Source: Alphaproteobacteria bacterium HGW-Alphaproteobacteria-4
GTDB lineage: Bacteria > Pseudomonadota > Alphaproteobacteria > Rhodobacterales > Rhodobacteraceae
Reading direction: 5' to 3'
DNA: 64,000 nt
Assembly (NCBI GenBank): GCA_002842855.1
Contig: PHEE01000009.1
Location: forward strand, 124,001 to 188,000
Shown here: one piece after another, positions 57,531 to 64,000 of the stretch
How positions within the stretch are numbered: the first letter of the stretch is position 1
Layout of the letters: each line of letters opens with the position of its first letter
Notes under the pieces: generated by a model
The model's database searches: none
What the model was told of the DNA's origin: nothing
Seen by the model: the letters and a program-made list of their open reading frames with translations, nothing else
Position numbers and translations under genes: made by a program

Positions 57531-58730
57531 TTGACCGACATATCTGATCGCAAGCCATCGAGCCCCGTCTATCTGGTCATCTTTGCGATCAGCCTTGGGC
57601 ATTTTCTCAATGACATCATGCAATCGCTGGTGGCGGCGATCTACCCGCTGTTGCGCGACGAATTCGAGCTGAGCTTCTGGCAGATCGGGCTTTTGACCTT
57701 TTCCTTTCAGGTCACGGCATCGCTTTTGCAGCCGCTTGTCGGATCTTACACCGACAAGCATCCGCTGCCGCAATCGCTGTCGTTTGGCATGCTGGCAACG
57801 CTGTGCGGCCTCGTCATGCTGGCGCTTGCGCCCGGCTATCCGGTCCTTGTTGCGGGGGCGATGCTTATCGGGATCGGCTCGGCGGTTTTCCACCCCGAAG
57901 CATCGCGCGTGGCGCGGCTTGCCTCGGGCGGCCGCTATGGCACGGCGCAGTCGATCTTTCAGGTGGGCGGCAATGCGGGCTCGTCGGTCGGGCCGCTGCT
58001 TGCGGCCTTCATCGTGGTGCCGCTGGGGCGCGGCAGTATTGGCTGGTTCTCGCTGGCGGCGCTGTTGGGCATGATCGTCTTGTGGCAGGTCGGCGCCTGG
58101 TATGGCCGCTTTCGCAAAGCCATGGCGGGGCGCGCCGCGCCAAGCCGGGTTCTGCCGCTACCGCGCCGCCGCGTGGTAACCGCCCTGCTGGTGCTGGCGC
58201 TTTTGGTGTTCACCAAGAACATCTACACGGCCAGCATCACCAGCTACTACACCTTCTTTCTGATCGAGCGGTTCGAGCTGACCACGCAACAATCGCAGAT
58301 CTACCTGTTCGGGTTCCTGCTCGCCTCTGCCGTCGGGGTGGTTCTGGGCGGGCCGATCGGTGACCGCTATGGCGCGCTGACGGTGATCTGGATTTCCATC
58401 CTCGGTGTGCTGCCCTTCACGCTTCTGATGCCCTATGTCGATCTGTTCTGGACCGTGGTCCTGTCGCTGCTGATCGGCGCAATCTTCGCCTCTGCCTTTC
58501 CCGCGATACTGGTTTTTGCACAAGAGTTGGTGCCGGGGCGGCTGGGCATGATCAACGGCGTCTTCTTCGGCTTCGCCTTTGGCATGGGTGGTATCGCGGC
58601 GGCGGCGCTTGGTGTGCTGGCCGACCTGCGCGGCATCGTGTTTGTCTATCAGGTCTGTGCCTTCCTGCCGTTGCTCGGGCTTCTGACCATCCTGCTGCCA
58701 CGGCGGCGCGACATGATGGGCTGGCTCTGA
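57531..58730 (+). CDS. MFS transporter, Fsr (fosmidomycin resistance)-like group
   Basis: The 399-residue inner-membrane protein has 12 hydrophobic helices. GHFLNDIMQSLVAAIYPLLR near the N-terminus and DKHPLPQSL in loop 2-3 match the Fsr group of the major facilitator family, mostly proton-driven exporters. The TTG at 57531 has GGAAG 5 nt upstream; no better in-frame ATG lies before the first helix. A substrate or waste exporter for the local pathway is likely. Confidence 0.85.
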   Translation: MTDISDRKPSSPVYLVIFAISLGHFLNDIMQSLVAAIYPLLRDEFELSFWQIGLLTFSFQVTASLLQPLVGSYTDKHPLPQSLSFGMLATLCGLVMLALAPGYPVLVAGAMLIGIGSAVFHPEASRVARLASGGRYGTAQSIFQVGGNAGSSVGPLLAAFIVVPLGRGSIGWFSLAALLGMIVLWQVGAWYGRFRKAMAGRAAPSRVLPLPRRRVVTALLVLALLVFTKNIYTASITSYYTFFLIERFELTTQQSQIYLFGFLLASAVGVVLGGPIGDRYGALTVIWISILGVLPFTLLMPYVDLFWTVVLSLLIGAIFASAFPAILVFAQELVPGRLGMINGVFFGFAFGMGGIAAAALGVLADLRGIVFVYQVCAFLPLLGLLTILLPRRRDMMGWL

Positions 58731-58734
58731 AACG

Positions 58735-58770
58735 AAATGCGCGGCGGCCATTACCGCACGCCGCGCATTT
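58735..58770. terminator. Bidirectional terminator between the MFS gene and the ABC operon
   Basis: A perfect 12-bp stem AAATGCGCGGCG/CGCCGCGCATTT has a 12-nt loop and a further T after it. It lies between convergent genes and serves both. Confidence 0.82.
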
Positions 58771-58792
58771 TGGTGTCAGGCTGTCGCCCGCG

Positions 58793-59836
58793 TCAGTCCC
58801 AGTTCAGAATTCGTGGCAGCTTGCCCTTGAGCGCCAGCGTGCCGACAATTCCAAGCGGAAAGAACATCAGCATCACCGCCATGATCACGCCGGTGCCCAG
58901 AATGTTCAACTCGGATGCGCCCATCATCGCCACGAAGAACTCGTTGAAGGCGACCAGCAGAACCGCGCCAATGACCGGCCCCGCCACCGTTCCCTTGCCA
59001 CCAAGGATGCACATCAGCACCATATTCGCGGCGATCAGGATCACCAGAAAGATGCTGGGGCGGATGTAGGTCAGGTATTCACCCCAGACCGCGCCGGTCA
59101 TGCCGATGAAGAAGGCCGAGATGGCAAAGGCGGTCACCTTGTAAAAGCGTGTGTCGATACCCGCGCTTTCGGCCTTGATCTCGTCTTTCGAGATCGCCCG
59201 CAAGCCAAGGCCGAACTTGGAATGCTTGATCCGGTACGACGACCAGACCGTAACAGCCGCGATCGCCACCATCGCGTAGTAATAGGGCAGCTTGGCCCAT
59301 TGCGATGAAAGGTTGGGGGCCGGCAGGGTCACGCCATTGGCGCCGCCCACGAAGTGCCAGTTGTCGAACAAAAGCCGCGCGATCATCACCATCGCAATCG
59401 ACGAGATAATGAAGGCCGGGCCGCGCACGCGCAGCGTGATCAGACCAATGGCATAGCCAAAGACTGCCGCCACCAGCCCCGCGACCGGCGCCATGATGAT
59501 TGCCGAAATGCCAAAGCGCGCCAGAATCATTCCGGCAAAGTAGCCGCCGATTGCGAAAAACACGTTATGGCCAAGCGAAACATACCCGGCAAACCCGCCA
59601 AGAATGTTCCAGCCAGCGGCCATGGCCACATATGACGCGGTCAGCAGCACCAGATGCAGCATGTAGTTGTAGTTTCCAACAAACTGCACCAGCGGCAACA
59701 CCAGCAATATCACCAGAATGGCGAGCGGAAACCACACTGCACGGGTCTTGTCGGCAAGCCGCGCGAGGCGTTCGTTATACGCGGCGCGCGCGCTCAGAAC
59801 ATCGCCCGGGGTTGAATCGATCATTTGGCTTTTCAT
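58793..59836 (-). CDS. Branched-chain amino acid-type ABC transporter permease (LivM-like)
   Basis: The 347-residue inner-membrane permease has about 9-10 helices, the LivM motif region GGFAGYVSLGHNVFFAIGGY and the ABC-coupling segment RAISKDEIKAESAGID. The start ATG at 59836 overlaps the stop of the LivH-like gene. It is last in the operon. Substrate could be an amino acid, amide or aromatic acid. Confidence 0.92.
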   Translation of the reverse strand: MKSQMIDSTPGDVLSARAAYNERLARLADKTRAVWFPLAILVILLVLPLVQFVGNYNYMLHLVLLTASYVAMAAGWNILGGFAGYVSLGHNVFFAIGGYFAGMILARFGISAIIMAPVAGLVAAVFGYAIGLITLRVRGPAFIISSIAMVMIARLLFDNWHFVGGANGVTLPAPNLSSQWAKLPYYYAMVAIAAVTVWSSYRIKHSKFGLGLRAISKDEIKAESAGIDTRFYKVTAFAISAFFIGMTGAVWGEYLTYIRPSIFLVILIAANMVLMCILGGKGTVAGPVIGAVLLVAFNEFFVAMMGASELNILGTGVIMAVMLMFFPLGIVGTLALKGKLPRILNWD

Positions 59837-60714
59837 CACAGCAACTCCGGCTTTTCGCCAAACAGGCCCTGTGGCCGGAACAGCAGCACAAGAAACAGCG
59901 CCAGAAAGAAGGTCATCGTCGACCATGTCGATCCGACATAGGCGCCTACGAAGGCCGCGACGATCGACAGCGCGAACGAGGCAACGACGGTGCCCATAAT
60001 CGAGCCCATGCCCCCCATCACCACCAGCGACATCAGAACCGCGATCCACTCCCAGTGTTTGGCGGGAAAGAAGCTGAACACGAAACTGGTCAGCGCCCCC
60101 GCCGCCCCGGCCAGGCCAATGCCGATGGCGAAAGACATCAGCCCGACCATGTTCACGTTCACCCCCAAAAGCGCCGCAGCATCGCGGTTTTGCGTGGTGG
60201 CCCGGATCGCGTAGCCAAGGCGCGAATACTTGAGGAACGCGGCCAACAAGCCGATGATCAGCATCGAGACCATTCCGGCATAGAGCTGACCCTTGGGAAT
60301 GAAGATGTCGCCCAGAAAGAAGGCATCGGTGGCATAAGATGGCGAGGTCACCCGCTGGGTGTTGGAAAACATCGCCCCGAGTGCGCCTTCAACGATCATC
60401 GCAATGGCGAAGGTCAGCAGCACGGTCATTTCCGAATAGGTCGCGCTCTTGGCGTTGCGTTCGAAAAAGATCTTGTAAAGAAGCACCCCGATCGCGGCCA
60501 GCAGCAGCGTTGCCACCGACAGCATGACCAAGGGGTCAATTCCCCACAGCCTGAAGCCCCAATAGGCCGTAAACGCCCCCGCGATGATCAGCGATGGATG
60601 CGCAAGATTGACGATCCGCATCACGCCGAAAACCAGTGAAAGACCCGACCCCATCAGCGCAAAAACTCCCCCCAGGCCGATGCCCAGGATTGTTACCTGT
60701 ATGATCTGCTCCAC
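59836..60714 (-). CDS. Branched-chain amino acid-type ABC transporter permease (LivH-like)
   Basis: The 292-residue permease starts MEQIIQVTILGIGLGGVFAL and has about eight helices, with the LivH segment IVNLAHPSLIIAGAFTAYWG and the coupling segment AIRATTQNRDAAALLGVN. It heads the translationally coupled permease pair of this transporter. Confidence 0.93.
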   Translation of the reverse strand: MEQIIQVTILGIGLGGVFALMGSGLSLVFGVMRIVNLAHPSLIIAGAFTAYWGFRLWGIDPLVMLSVATLLLAAIGVLLYKIFFERNAKSATYSEMTVLLTFAIAMIVEGALGAMFSNTQRVTSPSYATDAFFLGDIFIPKGQLYAGMVSMLIIGLLAAFLKYSRLGYAIRATTQNRDAAALLGVNVNMVGLMSFAIGIGLAGAAGALTSFVFSFFPAKHWEWIAVLMSLVVMGGMGSIMGTVVASFALSIVAAFVGAYVGSTWSTMTFFLALFLVLLFRPQGLFGEKPELL

Positions 60715-60729
60715 GCTTTGCTCCCTGCG

Positions 60730-61458
60730 TCAGGCGACCTTGCGGCCACCCAGATAAAGTTCCTGAATCCGCGGATCATGCAGCACCTCTTGCGCCGGGC
60801 CCTCGAACAGGGTCCGGCCAAGGTCGAGCACCACGCCCCAGTCCGCGTGTTTCAGCCCCATCACCGCGTTCTGTTCGACCAGCAGCACGGTCACACCTTG
60901 TTCTGCGATCATCCGCACGATGGCGAACATCTCGCGCACGATCATCGGCGCAAGGCCCAGAGACGGCTCGTCGAACATCACGATTTCGGGCCGAAGTATC
61001 AGCGTGCGCGCCATCGCAAGCGTCTGTTGCTGGCCGCCCGACATGGTGCCCGCGTGCTGATCGGCGCGCTCACGCAAGATCGGGAAGCGGTCGAATATCT
61101 CGTCGATGCGGCGGTCGCGTTCGCGGTCGTTGTTCAGAATGTAACCGCCCATGCGCAGGTTCTCGCGCACCGTCATCTTGGGGAACAGCGCGCGTTCCTG
61201 CGGCACAAAGGCAATGCCGCGGCGCAGGGTCTGGTCGGGGCGCAACCCTTTCAGGTTTTCGCCCTTGAAGATCACCTCGCCCTTGCGGACCGGAAGCATC
61301 CCGGCAATCACTTTCATCAGGGTCGATTTGCCCGCGCCATTGGGGCCGATGATGCAATGCACCTTGCCCTGCTGCACCGTCATATGCGCGCCATCGAGAA
61401 TCGCGGGCCCGTCGCCATAGCCTGCGGTAATGCCTTCAACTTTCAGGAATTCGGTCAT
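60730..61458 (-). CDS. ABC transporter ATPase (LivF-like)
   Basis: The 242-residue ATPase has Walker A GPNGAGKST, signature MSGGQQQTLAMARTL and Walker B VMFDEPSLGLAP, plus VLLVEQN with the switch region. It overlaps the LivG-like gene by one base. It powers import with its partner. Confidence 0.93.
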   Translation of the reverse strand: MTEFLKVEGITAGYGDGPAILDGAHMTVQQGKVHCIIGPNGAGKSTLMKVIAGMLPVRKGEVIFKGENLKGLRPDQTLRRGIAFVPQERALFPKMTVRENLRMGGYILNNDRERDRRIDEIFDRFPILRERADQHAGTMSGGQQQTLAMARTLILRPEIVMFDEPSLGLAPMIVREMFAIVRMIAEQGVTVLLVEQNAVMGLKHADWGVVLDLGRTLFEGPAQEVLHDPRIQELYLGGRKVA

Positions 61459-62210
61459 CAGGCGGCCTCCTCATCGTCGGCACCGCCCAGATAGGCCTCG
61501 AGCACAGCCGGGTCGTCGCGCACCACCGCAGGCGTGCCTTCGCAAATCACCCGGCCCTGCGCCATCACCACGATCTTGTCGGACAGGCGCATCACCAGAT
61601 CCATGTTGTGCTCGACGATCAGCACCGTCAGCCCGCGTTCATTGAGGCGCCGGATATGGGTCATGATCTCTTCCAGAAGCGACAGGTTGACCCCGCCGGC
61701 GGGTTCATCAAGCAGAATGATCTTGGGGTCGGACATCAGCAGGGCGCCAAAATCCATCAGCTTTTTCTGACCATAGGAAAGGTTCGAGCCATCTTCGTAG
61801 GCAATCCGGGTGATGCCCAGAAACTCCAGTATTTCCATCGCTTTCGCGCGCTCTTCCTCAGAAATCGCAGGGCGGAACAGGCCGCGTATGCCATCAACGC
61901 GGGCCTGCACGATCATGTTTTCAAGCACCGTCATATCGGCCAGATTGCGCGATATCTGAAAGGTCCGGCTCAGCCCCAGACGGGTAATCCGGTTCGGGCG
62001 CAACTGGTCGATGCGCTGACCGTCAAGCCAGACCTCGCCCGAGGTCGGCAAGGCCGTGCGGCTGATGCAATTGAAGGCGGTGGTCTTGCCCGCGCCATTG
62101 GGGCCGATCAGAGCGGTGATGGACCCGCGTTCGACCTTGAAGCTGCAATCATCAACAGCTTTGATTCCGCCAAAATGTTTGCAAAGGCTCCTGACTTCGA
62201 GCATGCGCAT
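61458..62210 (-). CDS. ABC transporter ATPase (LivG-like)
   Basis: The 250-residue ATPase has Walker A GPNGAGKTT, a LivG-type insertion after GLSRTFQISRNL, signature LSYGQKKLMDFG and Walker B ILLDEPAGGVN. It is separated from the binding-protein gene by a long hairpin, so expression is likely lower than that of the binding protein. Confidence 0.93.
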   Translation of the reverse strand: MRMLEVRSLCKHFGGIKAVDDCSFKVERGSITALIGPNGAGKTTAFNCISRTALPTSGEVWLDGQRIDQLRPNRITRLGLSRTFQISRNLADMTVLENMIVQARVDGIRGLFRPAISEEERAKAMEILEFLGITRIAYEDGSNLSYGQKKLMDFGALLMSDPKIILLDEPAGGVNLSLLEEIMTHIRRLNERGLTVLIVEHNMDLVMRLSDKIVVMAQGRVICEGTPAVVRDDPAVLEAYLGGADDEEAA

Positions 62211-62257
62211 TCCCCGCCATTACAAGATTTTGTCCACGCCGCACCGGTCGGCGGCGT

Positions 62258-62286
62258 GCCGGTCTGCACCCGGGGTGCAGACCGGC
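62258..62286 (-). other. Long hairpin between the binding-protein gene and the LivG-like gene
   Basis: This is a perfect 14-bp inverted repeat (62258-62271 with 62273-62286) around one base. It lacks a T-run, so it should protect the upstream mRNA end or partly stop RNA polymerase. Confidence 0.7.
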
Positions 62287-62291
62287 CAAGG

Positions 62292-63569
62292 TCACTGCCA
62301 GCCGTTTTTAGGGTACACGAGGTCCGCCGTTCCGGGGAACGCATTTGTCGGGTACACGAAATTCAGCTCGCCGTTGTTTTGCCACTGCGCCATCAGGAAG
62401 GGTTTGCCGACCGGCAGGCCGCGCTCGTCCCACACAAAATCCCCAAGGATCGTCTTGACCGGCTCAGCGGCCGTCCGCGCCCCCAGCCAGGCGTCAAGCT
62501 TGGCATTGTCGGTGCTGCCCGTCGCCTCGATCGCCTGCGCGATGGTCTGACAGACGGCGAAGGGAATGGCCGAGTCCTCATCAGGCATGAAGCCGTATTC
62601 CGCCTGAAACGCCGCGATGAAATCGGCATTCGAGAACGGCTTGCTGCCCAGCACACCAACGAAAGGCGCATTCGGGTGCCACGAGGTATGCACCAACACG
62701 CCGTTCGAGGCATTGCCCACCGCCTCGTAATACTCCGATTGCGTGCCCTGGCTCAGATAGACCATCTTCGGATCGGCCCGCACGGTCTGCAAAGCCCGCG
62801 TCAACTGCGAGGCTTCTTCCGCCGAGGCCGTCAGCCCGATGATAAGTTCGGCCTTGGTGTTCTTGATCGAATTGGCGAGGTTCAGCCAGTCGTTGAACCC
62901 CTCTTCGGGCCATTGCTGCTGCATCAGCACCTCGATGCCCGAGTCGGCAAGATAGCCCGGCGCCAGATCGGCCACGAGGCTGCCATTTGCCGGGTCCATC
63001 ACCTGCTGCCCAAGAAAGCCCGCAGCCACGGCGTTGGCAAAGAAGTCATCGGCCCAGACAATCACCGCGGTTTTCGGCGCATCCGCGGCGGCAATCCGGT
63101 CGCGGATCATGTCGCGCAGGCTGGAGCCGACATATTCGGCGGCGTTTGGTTGCAGGTAGTAAAGGCCCTCGTAGCCCTGCGTGTAGATGCGCAACGCGCC
63201 GCCTGCCGGAATCGGGTGCACCATGCCGTAGCGCGACAGGATGCTCGCAACCGGGAACGTCAACCGGCTGGAGAAAGTGCCAAACACCGCCTCGACCGCG
63301 TTCACGTTGATGAAGCGCTCATACTGGCTGATTGCCGTGGCGTTGTCGGACCGGTTGTCGCTGACCACCAGATCAATCTTGCGGCCAAGCAGGCCGCCGT
63401 CAGCGTTCAGCAGGTTCGCGCAAAGCGCATAGCCTTGTTGGTGTTTCTCGCCCGAAACCGAGAAGTTTCCTGTCATCGGCAGCGATGCGCCGATCTTCAG
63501 GTCCTGGGCCAGTGCCGGAGCTGCAAGTGCCATTGCCGCCGTTACGGCGATCACGATTTTGGACGTCAT
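62292..63569 (-). CDS. ABC transporter periplasmic binding protein (LivJ/amide-urea type)
   Basis: The 425-residue periplasmic protein has a signal peptide (about 1-21, cleavage after ALA) and a type-1 binding fold, with IGASLPMTGNFSVSGEKHQQ near the start. It binds the transported solute and delivers it to the Liv-like complex. No ligand can be named by eye. Two LacI-type operators lie 199-262 bp upstream. It is first in the operon. Confidence 0.9.
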   Translation of the reverse strand: MTSKIVIAVTAAMALAAPALAQDLKIGASLPMTGNFSVSGEKHQQGYALCANLLNADGGLLGRKIDLVVSDNRSDNATAISQYERFINVNAVEAVFGTFSSRLTFPVASILSRYGMVHPIPAGGALRIYTQGYEGLYYLQPNAAEYVGSSLRDMIRDRIAAADAPKTAVIVWADDFFANAVAAGFLGQQVMDPANGSLVADLAPGYLADSGIEVLMQQQWPEEGFNDWLNLANSIKNTKAELIIGLTASAEEASQLTRALQTVRADPKMVYLSQGTQSEYYEAVGNASNGVLVHTSWHPNAPFVGVLGSKPFSNADFIAAFQAEYGFMPDEDSAIPFAVCQTIAQAIEATGSTDNAKLDAWLGARTAAEPVKTILGDFVWDERGLPVGKPFLMAQWQNNGELNFVYPTNAFPGTADLVYPKNGWQ

Positions 63570-63767
63570 GTCTCCCCCCTTTGCGTATCACGCCGCCGAG
63601 ATGCGGCCTTGTGTCGATCGGTTTGCCCGGGGCATTTGCGTGTCTTGCCGGACAACCCGGCTCAGTGTCCCCGCGCTCCGCGACCCGAGTCCTCCACCCG
63701 TGCGCGCGGCATTCCCTCGCTGGTCGTGCCGAACGCCCGCAACTCGGTTGCAAGGGGTCGGTGACAG

Positions 63768-63781
63768 AGCAATCGTTTGCA
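63768..63781. promoter_or_regulatory. LacI-type operator F, upstream of the ABC operon
   Basis: AGCAATCGTTTGCA fits the consensus apart from the first base. It is 50 bp centre to centre from operator G, almost the spacing of C and D. Confidence 0.78.
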
Positions 63782-63817
63782 CGATACCCCGAGGCGGATC
63801 GCTTCACAAGGGATTAG

Positions 63818-63831
63818 TGCAACCGATTGCG
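63818..63831. promoter_or_regulatory. LacI-type operator G, upstream of the ABC operon
   Basis: TGCAACCGATTGCG fits TGCAAnCGnTTGCn. It lies 54 bp past the hydrolase stop on the minus strand. Confidence 0.75.
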
Positions 63832-63884
63832 AAAAGACGCTACACCCTCTCAAGCCGCAGTGGCAAGCTGGCGAGGAAGCCTTA

Positions 63885-64000
63885 TCAGGCAGGCTGGCCG
63901 GTTGCGGTCGAAAGGCTCTCCCGCACCCAGTCGGCCACATAGGGCCGGTAGATATGGGGGATGTTGTTGCAGACATGATTGCCTGAAGGGAACACCGTGG
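63885..64000 (-). CDS. Alpha/beta hydrolase, C-terminal fragment cut by the window edge
   Basis: The minus-strand frame is open from the edge to TGA (63885-63887). The 37 residues read include GNHVCNNIPHIYRPYVADW, whose histidine resembles the catalytic His of FrsA/pseudooxynicotine-hydrolase-like alpha/beta hydrolases (G-x-H-V-C-N-N pattern). The rest of the gene is outside the window. By location it may be controlled with the same regulon and could make the first hydrolytic cut. Family by short match only. Confidence 0.6.
   Translation of the reverse strand, partial: TVFPSGNHVCNNIPHIYRPYVADWVRESLSTATGQPA

Larger units (their letters stand above)
63570..63884. promoter_or_regulatory. Gene-free control region with operators F and G
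   Basis: The 315-bp gap between the binding-protein start and the end of the hydrolase gene has no credible coding sequence. It holds the two operator copies F and G, listed separately, and probably the transporter promoter. Confidence 0.6.

Noticed and set aside
61608-63764. A 718-codon frame opposite the Liv-like genes
   Set aside because: Crosses two real genes and the control region with no ribosome binding site or domain.

Overview
The window is about 64 kb of GC-rich DNA that reads as an alphaproteobacterial chromosome, most likely Rhodobacterales (Rhodobacteraceae). Pointers are a long-lid adenylate kinase next to acetyl-CoA synthetase, a DUF4212/solute-symporter pair, the phoR-pstSCAB-phoU-phoB order, a deoC/ALDH16 pair, a fused indolepyruvate oxidoreductase, and GC-rich intercistronic hairpins. 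This placement comes from gene content and gene style, not from a database search. No rRNA, tRNA, CRISPR array, transposase or integrase was recognised. Genes are dense and most starts have a clear Shine-Dalgarno.

Left part (1-19.7 kb). The end of a beta-helix protein and a HugZ-like protein come first. An acetate block follows: acsA, adk, a two-subunit symporter, a cNMP/CBS/DUF294 signalling protein, a small membrane protein, a single-domain response regulator, and a membrane sensor-like protein fused to a DEDDh exonuclease. Then come pyrD and DUF952 (convergent), a 5'-nucleotidase-like protein with altered metal ligands, yedK, and a redox-looking trio: a beta-propeller, a DsbD/CcdA-like membrane protein broken by two frameshifts, and a YjeF-N protein lacking its usual motif.

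Middle (18.6-46.1 kb). This is a complete phosphate regulon with a three-repeat Pho box and a hairpin after pstS, then divergent katG/oxyR, a CopA-type P-ATPase with an apparent internal deletion, deoC with a double-domain ALDH16, an arsRC fusion with acr3, the purL-bolA-grxD operon, a LysR gene divergent from the indolepyruvate ferredoxin oxidoreductase, and murI.

Right part (46.3-64 kb). This is a catabolic and uptake locus. The operons are: M24 peptidase/creatinase-like, E1 alpha, E1 beta, a lipoyl protein with a dead E2 domain, an aldehyde dehydrogenase and a lipoyl-less E2; a 3-hydroxyisobutyrate-dehydrogenase-like protein, a GST-like protein and a small DMT exporter; OsmC; a LacI regulator; an MFS transporter; a branched-chain-type ABC transporter; and the end of an alpha/beta hydrolase. 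Seven copies of a LacI-type operator (consensus TGCAAnCGnTTGCn) lie in the intergenic regions of this block and nowhere else I noticed, so I read it as one local regulon of the LacI protein at 56.3 kb. The inducer and substrate are unknown. This is the best candidate in the window for an undescribed system.
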